A stretch of DNA of 64,000 bases, from the NCBI GenBank assembly GCA_029706075.1, contig JAINUG010000039.1, forward strand, positions 1,522,001-1,586,000, read 5' to 3'. The position numbers were made by a program, and so were the translations under genes. Position 1 is the first letter of the stretch; the number at the start of each line of letters is the position of its first letter. The stretch comes from Aldrovandia affinis (taxonomy: Eukaryota > Chordata > Actinopteri > Notacanthiformes > Halosauridae). Of the stretch, positions 46,233 to 58,266 are shown piece after piece. The notes beneath the pieces are model-generated. The model was not told the DNA's origin. It did no database searches and saw only the letters and a program-made list of their open reading frames with translations.

Positions 46233-48080
46233 TTTTAGTGTTGATTTTTTTTGTCGTATCTCTAGCAGTTTGTCACGGTAAAACGACTTCAAACACAAAT
46301 TTGCAGCCATGGACACAGACTGAAATTCAGCTCATTGACTCCAGAGGGATGCAACACATGGTCCCGTCTGTTCTGCAATCCATTCATCAGTGGGGCCAAG
46401 TGATGAAAGATCAAATCTGTCACCTGAGGGCCAGTCCACATATGTAGCCAGCACCTGAGACATTCCTTTAATGTTAGAGGCAGAACATGAGTAGATCATG
46501 ATTAGAATAACCATGATTAGCTAGATCAGTGCACACATACACTCACACACATGCACGTATATGCAGGCACACATTTCATGTTGTAAAAATGTTTTACTGG
46601 CACATAAAGTTGCAATTATTGGACAACCAAGACTATTGCAGCTATTGCAGACTAAAAAGCAATGTGCTCAAAACAAAACAAAAAATGCATGAAGAGTGTT
46701 ACTGTGACCTAATCCTAACATGGTATTTGCTGTGACTTTATATGAAAAGAAGTGGAGCGGCCTTTGTGCTCATGCCTTAAAATACCACAAATGTACCTAT
46801 ACCTTTTTCGTTTTTGGGGTGGAATGGAATTTGAACAGGTGATGATTTGACCACCCTCAGTATTAATAGAGTGAAATATAATTAACTTATTACTCACTTT
46901 TCTATGGTCTAAGTCCTGCTTATTGCAGATATAGGTAGTTCATGTAGCTAGCTAAGCTAAGTTAATTAACTATATGCACCCAACATCAGCCAGAAGCTTA
47001 AAGCAGACCCAAAATCTCACGGAAGGTTACAAGGAAGAATTTAATCCTCTGGTACAAGAAGGTGAGAATATATTTGTAAATGGCTCTTTGCTGAAAGAAA
47101 CTGTGGGGACCCCTAATGGTTACATATTTATATTTAGAGTAGCAATATTAATGATGAATTATTGTTATTAATTATTACATGTCTGTTTTAGTTATTATGA
47201 CATACGATTATGCCATATATGCATTCATATTTATGTGCCTGTGATAATACATGCTGTTATAAATTAAAGAAAATATTTGACCAAGCGCTCTTCATTATAT
47301 TGATATCCAGGACAGTGAGCAGCCATGTGTCTATGAATATGGGGTCAGGTCCAATGGGATGTCACATGTACCCAGGTGGTAAAACAAGAATAAACATATT
47401 TTTAAAAGTACTGCTCATGTACACTGTGCACCACTAATGCCTCTCAATAAACACTACAGTCATTGAACCAGTTGTCCTGCATTGGTTTAAGTGTATCCAC
47501 TATTGAAGACAAAAATCACAGTTTCCATATTCCATGTCTAAAATGCCTGGAGCTGATGGAGGGGGAAAAGGGTACTACTGTACAGCGATGTTCTGGCAAC
47601 CCTGTGTGCTATTGAGGAATGGCCATTCCAATATTCAACATTTCAAAATGTTGTCTCACCACATACTGTAATGTTTATACACTTTAGTTACCCTTCTGCA
47701 ACTGGCAGAAATCCAAGGAACCCTTTTAAATTAACCAAGGCCCTCAGAGCTAATGCTGGTCACTAATGCTCTTTTCTTTATGCGTCCACAGATAGCATTT
47801 GTCTAACCGCAGAATAGTTTTTTTAACTCCGATGCCAAAAAATTCCAGTTCCATCCAAAAAACACAACAGCATAAGTTCCGCACGAAAATGCACTTCTAT
47901 CATATTTCTGGCAAAAGTCATCCCGGATGAGGCCCCTGTTCCAGTAAAACATGGCACATCACATGCCGTGGAAAGGTTTTTATGTTTTTGTTATGGGGGC
48001 GTTTTGAGGATGGAGTGTGTGTGGGCCGGAAGGAGGAGAGGCTCTTCGGCAGATGCTTTTTGTTGCTTTTTTGTTTTTTT

Positions 48081-48103
48081 GGGGGACCTGGGGGGGCTGG
48101 GGG
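48081..48103 (+). other. G-rich tract, possible G-quadruplex
   Basis: GGGGGACCTGGGGGGGCTGG plus GGG gives four usable G-runs with short loops, directly after a T-run. Confidence 0.45.
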
Positions 48104-49968
48104 CACTGTGGTGAGAGGCGTTCTGGCAAGAACCGGTGTCGAGTGGAGGAGCTGGTTGAGAGCACTGCTGCTGTAGCACCCAAAAAAATCACTGCTCTCA
48201 GAGGCTGCTGCTAGGAGGAAAACATTTTTTTCTTTAAAACGGGGACTGGATGTGCTGGTTCACTGCCTCCATGACTCACGCACTTCAGATGGAGGACTCT
48301 AGGACTCTCTGAGCAAAGCAGCGTTCACCCCCAAGGCACTGACGCAGTTTTTTTTCCGTTCCCCTCCCCTCTCTGTGGCGAAGCATGTCAACACAGATTT
48401 AACTTTTGCTGGTTCCCGAGCTACCGTGCTCATTCGCAGATACAAGATTTCCTTCACAATGTCTGTGCTGTTTTTTACCAACCCCCTGGATAGGTAAAAA
48501 AAAATGGTTCACGTTTCCATTACTTGTTCTGTGGAGCTCAGCAAACTGGAGGTTACTGCCATCCCAGGTGTTTTGGCAGTGTTTCCCAGCTATGTCGAGT
48601 TCGCTCAAATAATCCAGGCTTTTTAACATCCTGTCTTTTACAGTTTCTGCAGTAAGGACTGAGATTCCCATTCAAGCAGCAATCTGTCATTTATCTGTCC
48701 CGCACTGTCCTGTTTGCACTGCACACATTTGCATTGGCCGATTGAACTTGTCAATGAAGGGCTTTGCACACGGCACTGAAGCACACCCCACTGAAGACCC
48801 AGTAGCCCACCTCACTGACCAGTGAGAAAAAATCTAAAAACACCCCCCATTATTAAAACAATAATTTGTTTCATGAACATAATAATTATTAGCCCATAAG
48901 ACTTAGACTTAAATTACATGTACATTTACAACATAAAGATTGCCAGGAGAGCTCTGCTTCAAATCAAACAATCCCTTTAAGTATGCCAGCTTTAAATGCA
49001 TTTGCTCAGACAATGGAGCAAAAAAAAGACATTCAAGCATTTTTGAAATTGCATAAATCACCCATTCAGAAATCACTTGATTACTTTGGATTAGTTCAGA
49101 TGAACGAAGCATCTCATTCATGCTGCCAATTCCTAGCATCCACGCAAGTTCCACCACTGGAGGCTTGAGATGCAGGCGAATTAAATTTGCATTCATTTGA
49201 ATGTTATTCTTTGTCTACATATTTTTTAACCTCTGTGTAACTGCACAAATTAATACCTTTTAGTAACATATCTTGGCAATTTTTTTTTAGCTGGGTGTGT
49301 ATACTGTGCCAGGCAGTGTTTGGATGGAAAAAGCACAAAAAACAAGAGGATGATGAACTGGCCAATGGCTGTTTTGCATATTCAGGTTGAAGCAAAATAA
49401 GAAAAAACAAAGACTAATGTAACAAACAAAAAAGCAACATAACAAAAAGCCTCCACAACCACAAATATTAAAATAGAGGGCAGTTTACTATGCTGGTCCC
49501 CACAAACAATCTGTGATTTTATACTTGGCCTGATGAAGGAAACAAGACACTCATTACTAATCAGCCAGACTTTGGGTGGTAACAGGAACAGCTAACAGTG
49601 TCCAAAGAAGAGGAGCAGGCCCTCATTCTCCAATAGCCCCTATTGTAAAGGAAGGATTCATACTCTACAATTAAAAGCAATCAAATAAATCAAAATAAAT
49701 AAATGACACAAAGAACAATCATCTTGTTTAAATATGCATCATTCATGCCGTTCAGTTTAATGGTAACCTGCAGAAATGTTTTACTCTTAATGACAACAAG
49801 CAATTATTTACTCAACTGCAACTGATTATAAATTATTTTACCTTTTGCAACAGTCGGGATTTGTTAGCCTTCTTCACTCACGTGAGTAATAACGAGTTTT
49901 CAAAAACATCCAGACCAATAATTAATCCAGAAACTGAATTAGTTAACATTTTCCTCCGGCAATGGGGA

Positions 49969-49982
49969 TTGGGGGGGGGGGG
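49969..49982 (+). repeat. Poly-G run
   Basis: Thirteen or more consecutive G. A similar run is at 23605. Confidence 0.9.
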
Positions 49983-50275
49983 GAATGGCTTTGACTTCAA
50001 ACAAATGCAGAAAGGCATACACCATTAATCTGATAAGAATGTGAGAGCATTTCATTCGTCGCCTTTGTCATCTATTTGTTGCAGATGACAACCGAGCCAG
50101 TCTTGGGACCTGAAGGAAGCTGAACTCATCAAGCGAGACTATTCAGGATTTGGCTTGCATTGCTGCAGATGCTCATCTCTGGTACTACAGGCACTGTGAG
50201 GCGTACGCTGATGGTGAGGGTGAAGAATGGTGATGTACAGATGAGTGTTGACCCTCTGATTTCTGATCACCCCTG

Positions 50276-50482
50276 TAGAGTGGGAGTGGCCAATCCTGAT
50301 CCTGGGGAGTTGCGGGGGGTGTGCTGTGTTTTCTGAAACTAATTCAGATCCAATAAACCAGATAAGGTGAGTTAACTGTGTAATCAGCTGCTTTATTTGA
50401 TCAATTAAGTCCTGAGTAACGTCAAAGACCAGCAGACCACGTGGCCGTCCGGGACCAGGGTCGGGGGCCCTGCTGGAGAGCG
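50276..50482. mobile_element. hAT-like short inverted-repeat element
   Basis: The left part GTGGCCAATCCTGATCCTGG and the right part GTCCGGGACCAGGGTCGGGG are imperfectly complementary. The interior CTTTATTTGATCAATTAAGT resembles a common fish short element built on this plan. The ends are too diverged to define a target duplication. Confidence 0.6.
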
Positions 50483-51089
50483 TGAGAAAGAAGCATATAA
50501 ACGGGAGCTCCATTTAAACTTCTTAAACTGGTTCTGCTGGTGCTGAAAACCTCTGGGCATGACCAAAATCTGCAGGCATGTGGTGGTACAGCAGGTGAAG
50601 GGAGAAGGATGCATGTGTTGTGGTGTTCCGAGGTGAGAGTTAGCAGGTGAATATCCGCTACAGAATATGATGTCACCCCTGGAGTAGTGTGGAACGGCCG
50701 ACAAGGGCTATGGTCCAAAACCTGCAGCAGACTCACTCCAGTTACACATGCATTGTATCCGAAAACCATACACAAATCCTTTTAGCTTGGGCAGATCCTA
50801 TCAAAACACACAGTTCATCAATAAATTGTACAGAAATTCTCACTGAGGTTTAACATTTAATGGATGCTGAACAACATGGCACAATTGCCAAAGCTCTTTA
50901 TTTGCTATAATCCTGTTGTAATATAGGGTATAATCCAACCACAGTCCTGAGATAAGACCTTACTCACCAGTGAAACTATGGTTTTATTTTTTCATCCTTG
51001 TCTGTGTGTTCTGTTACTGAAGGAAATGTTTGCACTCTGACTTTTTCATTTCTTTTAGTATTTTCTTATTCTAATTTCCAGTTCTTATT

Positions 51090-51540
51090 TAATTATTTAA
51101 TTCAATTAATTTTATTTGTGTAGCTCATTTCTTTGTACAGTGTATAATAGTGTACAGTATACACTGAGTCACAAAGAGACCTTACAAGAAGAAAATGAGC
51201 AAACATTATGGATCAAACAATGGATTTATTGGAAAACAATACAAAATAGTCAATACAAATGCAATAAAATAAGATAAAATGCAATGATACTGGTAGGATT
51301 TACAAAAAGGTACATTTTAAACCTAGATTTCAGAACAGGGAGTTTGGCGGTTAGGCTGAGCTCTACAGGCCGAAGGCTCATCCTCCCATTGTATTTTTGT
51401 TTATTGTTGGAACTGATATCCAGCATCCTGTGAACACAATAATGCCAGTGGATTGTAGGGGATGAGATGTTTGCTGAGATATTCTGGAGCTAGGTCATTT
51501 TATACCTGTAGGCTAAAAGAAACACCTTGTAGTTGGTTCT
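51090..51540. repeat. Diverged dispersed fish repeat
   Basis: The start ATTCAATTAATTTTATTTGTGTAGC resembles the TTTATTTGTATAGCGC-type repeats at 19690 and 56412. The later GGCCGAAGGCTCATCCTCCC and TGGAGCTAGGTCATTTTATA fit the same class. Divergence is high. Confidence 0.45.
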
Positions 51541-51699
51541 GTTGTATCAAATGTGGGCCAATTAGTACTTTCGACCAGCCCAAGAATGATTATGAATGCA
51601 CATTTAAAAAAGTTTAGGTTTTTTTTATGACCCAAATCTTTTGATGGCCAACTAATCATAATGCCTTGCATTTCTCACACTGTTAAAATGAAAGCGAGG

Positions 51700-51786
51700 A
51701 GATTACTTTGACCTCAAATACGTTTTCCGCTCAACAATTTGCCGGGCTGGGCCCTGAATGTGTTAAAACCCTAGCGACGCCCCTGC
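51700..51786 (-). mobile_element. hAT-like element end, reverse orientation
   Basis: AAAACCCTAGCGACGCCCCTG reads on the minus strand as CAGGGGCGTCGCTAGGG, a recurrent fish hAT tip, followed inward by GGGCCCAGCCCGGCAAATTG. No partner end was found. Confidence 0.5.
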
Positions 51787-52179
51787 CCATCCCTACAATG
51801 TTTTATAAGTCAGAAAATAAATGGAAAATGCTCGGCCCATGTGCAAGATTTTTCAAATCTAGCCCCCATGAAAAAGTAATTGAATAGCCCCACTTCTTGA
51901 ATAGAAGTGTGTTCCATACTTTTTAATGTAAAAAACTTTTTTCTGTGGTAATATGGTTCCGCTATGATGTCCTAGAATGTTTCATGTTGCAGGGTGGGGC
52001 ACTGGGTTGGTCAATGAGGCTGATATCAATTCCTTTCCATCCTTAAGTCTAAATCTTAAGCTTTTAAAGCAATGTGTGACCAGCAATGGAAGGCAATGGG
52101 CCTTGGGTGAGCAGAGTTAAAGTCTCCTTTATTGACCCACATTATTCCTTGCTGTAATAACAATAATAATAATCTTTGC

Positions 52180-52330
52180 CATGCAAGCGAGGTGGGGATA
52201 TGCAAATTCAGAAGTCATCCCAGAATTAATTCTCTCTGACGGCTGCTATTTTTATTTCTTCCAAATTCCACACTGACACACTTTCTTTTAATTAAACCGC
52301 AACAGTGTGAGAGAGAGACTGGGGGAGGGG
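52180..52330. promoter_or_regulatory. Candidate conserved non-coding element
   Basis: Repeat-free block with GGATATGCAAATTCAGAAGT, which contains the octamer ATGCAAAT typical of POU-factor sites, plus CCAGAATTAATTCTCTCTG and TTCTTTTAATTAAACCGC. The motifs are real; function is inferred. Confidence 0.3.
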
Positions 52331-53379
52331 GGCTCTTCCTCATTAGAAGGCTTTACTCGTGACTGTGGGAATGCATTCTCCATTCAGCGCTCTTTTGATG
52401 AAGCCTTTCTGTTTTAGGAACCAAATGGCAAACTTCAGTCGGGTATTAGCCTACTTATTCCTGCCCTTGTTGTGTGTTTCCTCTTCTACGCGAACACATT
52501 TCTGTCTCCCGGCCCGACGAGCCAGGAATCCTTGTTAAATCAACATGTGAGGCAGCAGCAGGTGAGGTAGGTAGAGGTGTATATTCCTGCTCTAAGGAGA
52601 TTATTACCTTTTAAACCAAATTCTGCATCTTCAGTACTATTTTTTGAACATAAGCTTTTGTCTGCATAACAACCCCATATTTTATGTAGTCTTTGTGGGA
52701 ATTGAATATCCAAAATGACACCATCAGCCTTTTTTTATTACACCAAGTAATCTCCAGGATTTCCCCATGGGAAATAGAGACATAATCAGCATTGTGTAGG
52801 TATTAAACTGAAATTCAGCCCAGGCTCTGAGTTCCCTCTCCCACACAATCCTCTGAGCTGGCTTGGCTGCCTAATTATGATTAAACGTCACAATAAAAAA
52901 AGGGAGAAAAAAAACAGTTCTCATATTTTTCAGGTAAAGGTAAGAAAAGGTGGGCAAAATTGGAAAATTAATAATGCTTCCTGGTGTAGGCTTTTTTTTT
53001 TAACGAAATGAAATATTGTTTTGCTGTACAAATTGTATAAATTGAGCTTGAAATGGGTCACACTCTGGGAAGCGAGTATACATTCTGCTTTAGGCAGAGC
53101 GATGAACTGGGTCATCTTTAGAAGCCTGTGATAAGTGCTCACTTTTCCCGGCACTCAACAGAAACAACAGGCGAGCATCTGTGACTCAGACGCGATTTGT
53201 CTGCAAAGTTAATCCACCGTCAGCACGGCACGTCACCCCAACTTTTTTTTTACCATTCAGGAGGTGCCCGTGTCATCTGACAACATTCCAATCAGCCTAC
53301 CGCATTTTAATTTGTTTCAAGTGGGGGAAGGGGGGGGCGAGATGAAATGAAACTTTATGAAAAAATATTTTCTTTTTTT

Positions 53380-53480
53380 TTAAAAGGTAATAATTACAGA
53401 CCATGGGTGAGAGCATTCCATTTGCAATGCTCATTAGAGAATCAATCGGTGAATAATTGAATTCCTCAGTGTTTCAGTGT
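53380..53480. promoter_or_regulatory. Candidate conserved non-coding element
   Basis: Repeat-free block with GGTAATAATTACAGACCATG, GCTCATTAGAGAATCAATCG and GTGAATAATTGAATTCC. It is ATTA-rich and non-coding. The assignment is inference. Confidence 0.25.
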
Positions 53481-54159
53481 TGGTGGAGACTCCCAGGAGT
53501 CGTCATTCATCATTGTAGAGTTCTGGAAATTTAAGAGACGGGCTATGGATTTACCCACAAGCCCCAGGGTTAGATGTGCTGACAGCAGAATGAGGGGGAT
53601 AAATTGCCTTTCTCACATTCAATCCAGTGTCTTGCATCAGCACAGGAAAGAGCCCCTGTCTCCACAGCAAATCTCTTCACAGGACCAGGACACCCCCCCC
53701 CCTCCAACCATTGGAAACTGATGATTCTACTTGAATACAAATAGAAAACAAGATCACACGAATGTATTTATTATGACTGGACTTATTGGAGTATTCTTTT
53801 CCGGCAAAACAACACTCCTCGTAACAATATTCATGAATGAATATTCATTTGCGCCCTCGAAAATGATGTTAATCGGGGCGATGCGTTTTCCTCAAAAAGC
53901 CTTAAGGGGACAGTGCCACTCGTTGACGATTTCTCAAGTTCATGTTGATGCTTCCATGATATAGCCATGATTCCATGGTATGCTCAGCTGTGTGTTTTAT
54001 TATTGCTTTGGGCGTGGTGTTATTATTTCAGGAGCAGCTCTCTGTGGATGTGGAACTGTGAACATATTGCCTAGAGCAGGCAAAGGTCGGCTTTGGATTT
54101 AAACTGGCTGATGAGATTTGTGTCAATGATCCATACCCCCACCCACCTGCCCACCCATA

Positions 54160-54260
54160 CATAAACACACGGACACAGACACACACACACAAACACACGG
54201 ACACAGACACACACACACAAACACAAACACACGGACACAGACACACACACACACAAACAA
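54160..54260. repeat. CA-rich minisatellite (ACACGGACACAGAC units)
   Basis: A unit of about 28-34 bp containing ACACGGACACAGACACACAC repeats three times, embedded in CA dinucleotides. Confidence 0.9.
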
Positions 54261-54628
54261 AAATGTGCTATTGCCAGAATCACAGCAGTGTGCATTCTAT
54301 CACGGTTGGAATTGTCTCATCGCGTGCCAGTGAGTGTAAGTTATCCGGCGTTAGATTTTGTGTTTAGCTTCTGCGTTCGCTTCCTGTTTCACTGGTTGCA
54401 AGTAGCAGTTAACGCTACTTAGTTAGCTTAATTAGTATCTTGTTGCTGATGCTCCAGTGCTTATTAGTTTATATCGCTGCTTAGAAGTTGTATTTCAAAC
54501 TTGATTGGTACTTAGCTGGTTTCAATCGGTTTTATTGTATCAGGTGTATCGCCCGTGTCTGTAGTTGAGCGTTCCTTGAGTAGTGGGAGGAACCTGTGAG
54601 TTGTTAATTAGTCTGTATTGTTGTCAGG

Positions 54629-54861
54629 TGGCATTTGCCACTCCTCCTCGACCTGTCGGCTGCATTCGACACGGTGGACCACCAGATCCTGCTCTCATCT
54701 CTCGTCGAGATGGGAATCTTTGGATCTGCATTGACATGGTTCGAATCCTACCTGGCTGACCGGTCCTACCAGGTGGCCTGGAGAGGATCCCTCTCCTGTC
54801 CCCACACCCGCACTACCAGAGTCCCGCAGGGCTCGGTGCTAGGCCCCGTCCTATTCGCCCC
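54629..54861 (+). mobile_element. L2-clade LINE reverse-transcriptase fragment
   Basis: An open stretch reads PLLLDLSAAFDTVDHQILL, then SALTWFESYLADRSYQVAW, then RVPQGSVLGPVLF. These are the early reverse-transcriptase blocks of L2/Maui/jockey-like LINEs. The AFDTVDH aspartate is present; the later YADD catalytic block is absent because the sequence switches to a Tc1 element. The upstream 54330-54628 stretch could be LINE 5' sequence, but this is unproven. Confidence 0.85.
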
Positions 54862-55358
54862 TTAGTTCCAGTGAAGGGTACTCTTAATGCTACAGGATAT
54901 GAAGACATCTTAGCCAATTGGGCACTTCCAACTTTGTGGCAACAGTTTGGGGAAGGCCCTTTGCTGTTCCAGCATGACTGTGCCCCTGTGCACAAAGCGA
55001 GGTCCATAAAGACATGGTTAGACAAGTTTGGTGTGGAGGAACTCGATTGGCCTGCACAGAGCCCTGACCTCAACCCCATTGAACACCTTTGGGAGGAATT
55101 AGAACGCCGATTGCGAGCCGGGCTTTCTTGTCCAACATCAGTGCCTGACCTCACAGATGCTCTTTTGGCTGAATGGGCACAAATTCCCACAGACACACTC
55201 CAAAATCTTGTGGAAAGCCTTCCCAGAAGAGTGGCAGCTGTCATAGCCGCAAAGGGGGGTCCAACTCTATATTAATGCCCATGGTTTTAGAATGGGATGT
55301 CCAACAAGCTCATATAGGTGTGATGGTCAGGTGTCCACTGTCCACTGGCCATATAGTG
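54862..55358 (+). mobile_element. Tc1/mariner transposon, right half with 3' inverted repeat
   Basis: The frame is open from the junction (LVPVKGTLNATGYEDI) to a TAA after AAKGGPTLY. It holds the second catalytic Asp (FQHDCAPVHKARS) and the Glu (SPDLNPIEHLWEEL) at DD34E spacing. The 3' end CAAGCTCATATAGGTGTGAT then GGCCATATAGTG, followed by TA, is the classic fish Tc1 right end. The N-terminal DNA-binding half and left inverted repeat are missing. The uninterrupted frame suggests a younger copy than the one at 40311, though half an element cannot encode active transposase. Confidence 0.92.
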
Positions 55359-55360
55359 TA

Positions 55361-55433
55361 CATACATACACACAAACACAGGCATACACACACATGCACA
55401 CACAAACATACACACACAAACACACCCACACAC

Positions 55434-55520
<87 letters not shown>

Positions 55521-55545
55521 CATGCACACACACAAACACACACCC
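55361..55545. repeat. (CA)n microsatellite, compound
   Basis: CATACA/CACACA units include a (TACACA)n section and a long pure CA run, starting immediately after the TA target site of the Tc1 element. Frames on both strands are compositional. Confidence 0.97.
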
Positions 55546-56144
55546 TTTCACCTCTGATACATGCGAGGGAGGGATACAATGTTCAGCCAGGCAGGAAACA
55601 CACTGAGATTATGCTATGCTATGGAGAGAACTGTAATACTGGTCATGTGCTGGTCATACACTGTTCAGGCATCTGACAATATCACCCCTGGGGTGACAAT
55701 AACAATTTAACCAATTTTTGTACCCTATTGTGTATTTTCATCCAATTTTTAAATATCCAATCACATATGTATGTCCATCCAATAACTGCATACAATAACT
55801 GTAACATGCTCTACCAATTTTGGAGAGCACAGACCATTGGAGAGCACAAAATACATATTTTTACTCAAATTTGTTTTCTTTTCTCTTTTTTCCCCCTTCC
55901 TGCAGGACTGGGAACCCTTTGCAAACCAACAATATACTGAGAAGGGCCCAATGATTTCAAGTATCTTACATAAAATCTGCACATTTGGTACTTTCCTAAA
56001 ATCATTTTTTCCTGTATAATAAACTAATAAATGAAACGAAATTGAAGCACAAGTCGTTCTCCAAAGCATGTTCTGCCAGCCACCACTTCCTTTCACCCTG
56101 CAGGCCACACAGTCGTTGTGCTGTGTCAGAGTTGTACTCTACTG

Positions 56145-56757
56145 CAGTGGCTCCCAAATTTCCCAAGCCCACAACCCATTTAATGAGCGATTGCCTTTTC
56201 TGTGACCCACTCCTACTTAACCTGACATATTCTAAAACATGGAATTAAAATGTTTTTTAACAAACAAAATGCATGTCAAAACAACTGTGTACACTGTGAC
56301 CAGTGCAGTGTTTTGTTTGTGTGAATGTCTGTATGATGTCTGTATGACATACAGTCAATAACTTTTTTCCCCAGTGGTCATTTTATCTCACGACCCACCA
56401 GTGGGGACCAACCCAATCAATCAAAATGTATTTGTATAGCGCATTTGACAAAATATTTGTCACAATATGCTTTACAGCAGACCGTGGGCTGAGCCCCCAC
56501 AAAGGCAAACCTGGCAACAACAGTGGCAAGTAAAAACTTAGTGGACTAGGTGAAACACAAAAAAATTAACCTTAGGATGAACCAGACTCAGCGGGGGAAG
56601 CCCATCCTCCTCTGGTTGGCTTAGGGTCTGAGTTTGTAATGACCAGCAGTGATCAATGAGTCCATATGACAATTAGGGACTTGATTACTAAGTTTGCAGG
56701 TGTAAGTGGTGGTCCTAGGGTGGGGTAGTGGGCTGACGCACGGTTTGGGAACCACTA
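56145..56757. mobile_element. hAT-like element interrupted by another repeat
   Basis: The left end CAGTGGCTCCCAAATTTCCC and the right end GGTTTGGGAACCACTA are inverted relative to each other. GTGACCCACTCC and CACGACCCACCAGTGGGGAC are typical interior phrases of this fish hAT group. Flanking 8-mers match at only 5 of 8 positions. The dispersed repeat at 56412-56640 sits inside. Confidence 0.65.
56412..56640. repeat. Dispersed fish repeat (ATCAATCAATC / TATAGCGC type)
   Basis: ATCAATCAAAATGTATTTGTATAGCGCATTT, read in pieces, then AAACCTGGCAACAACAGTGG and GGGGGAAGCCCATCCTCCTC follow the order of an abundant fish repeat. Family not assigned. Confidence 0.65.
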
Positions 56758-57732
56758 CGGTCCTGTTTGCAGGCACCTGATCGCCCTAACACAATGAAAC
56801 AGGGACAATCACACCAATTGAAACCCTCCCTCCCTGGATGACCCTAAGGCTGATTGTACATTGCCCTGGGTGGCTGCTGGCTACAGTCTACACCAGCACA
56901 CTCAGAACGTAGAAAGTGGCCTTGCACTCCATTGCATATTCTTGTATGTGTATGTTGGAACGATGTAGGTTTGTCTTGATATATAGATTATGTTTTAATG
57001 TTTATTTGCTGTGGAACATACATTAAGTTATGGAAGAACCATGTTTTTGAAATCCATTATGTAATATATCATTAGGAGCTATGATAGCAATAGTGTTCTG
57101 GCAGCAGGATGCAGTAATAAGCTTTATTTTTGAATATCAGGAAAGCACATCTGAAAAGAAAAACAAACATGTTTATAAAATGCATAAGTGTAATATGAAC
57201 CATTACAGTAAAATACAATTCCACAAAGCTAGCTAGCTAGTTTGGTAGTTGGCAAGCAAAGTTTATAAACATTTAACTTTAGTTAACCAGCATTGGCATT
57301 AATTTTTTCCGAATGCTTTGAAGCAATAAGGAAACTATTGCTGCAATTTTCACAAAACGTAACTCCAAAAACCAAACTACTAATTCTTGTGACAAAAGTC
57401 TGTTACATGTGCAAAAACGTACCTTTATTGTTCTATTAAGTAAATAAATATTATATGAACAACATACTTGTACCAAAATCTTGAGTTTATTCTTGAAAAC
57501 CACATTAGTTACATTTCTTAAATAAATTATAATCATAGCAACAGTGTTGAGCTCTTAGAATGTCAAGGTTGCAAATGTAACCATGGTTCCCTGAGTAAGG
57601 AGACATCACAGCAATGGGAATACACCCACTCATGGGCAGACGGCTGAAGTCCCTATGCAACAATGCTAGATTGGCCAAGGTGTGTGTCAATCTCTGCGGG
57701 AGCCCCCACCTCCCCGTGGCCATGAATAACCC

Positions 57733-58048
57733 TGATTGACCGGTTAGCGGTAAGAGCGTTCGACACTAGCCACGGCGACCGGGGTTCAATTCCACCGGTT
57801 GTGCTAGTAGGGGGCGGCAATTGGCTGTCTGCCTCTGGGGGGAGGGATAAAAGCCGTAGGAAAAACTTGCTGCATATATGAGTGGTCTTGTGTGTCAGTG
57901 ACAGGCTTCATCTTCAGCTTAGGCGGGTACTGGCTCGAAGGAGGCGCTTGCTACTGGCCAGACTACGGCAACGAGTTCTCATACAAGGGAGGGGGTGATT
58001 GGCACGAAAAAGAGGGGGGATATAATTGGAAAAACTTGGGAAAAACAG
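57733..58048 (+). mobile_element. tRNA-derived SINE-like element (family C)
   Basis: Head GGTTAGCGGTAAGAGCGTTC with B box GGTTCAATTCC (57783-57793). The body is GC-rich, with TATAATTGGAAAAACTTGGG at the end. The layout matches 31930-32270, though the body has diverged or differs in subfamily. Confidence 0.65.
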
Positions 58049-58120
58049 TAAAATTATTTACAAATGTTTAAAAACATTGCTGAGCACGCTGGTCATTTCA
58101 CCATGTTACTCCATGCGGGT

Positions 58121-58266
58121 GTGTTTTCAGCCTTCATAATTAAAAAAGTTCAAAGATTTTCATCCAAACCATACAAAGCAATGCAAGTTGTGTTTTCAGC
58201 CTTCATAATTAAAAAGTTCAAAATTTTTCACCGGGTGTTACAAACCCATACAAAGGAATGCAAGTT
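58121..58266 (+). repeat. Tandem duplication, two units of 69 and 77 bp
   Basis: Both units begin GTGTTTTCAGCCTTCATAAT, continue TTAAAAAGTTCAAA and end CATACAAAG(C/G)AATGCAAGTT. The second has a short insertion (CGGGTGTTAC region). Confidence 0.92.

Larger units (their letters stand above)
51787..54159. other. Gene-less stretch
   Basis: No gene recognised. Repeat density is low, with candidate conserved blocks at 52180-52330 and 53380-53480. A C-run lies at 53691-53702. Open frames at 52930 and 53731 are unassigned. Confidence 0.5.

Noticed and set aside
54813-55244. 143-codon minus-strand frame
   Set aside because: It is the antisense shadow of the Tc1 transposase.
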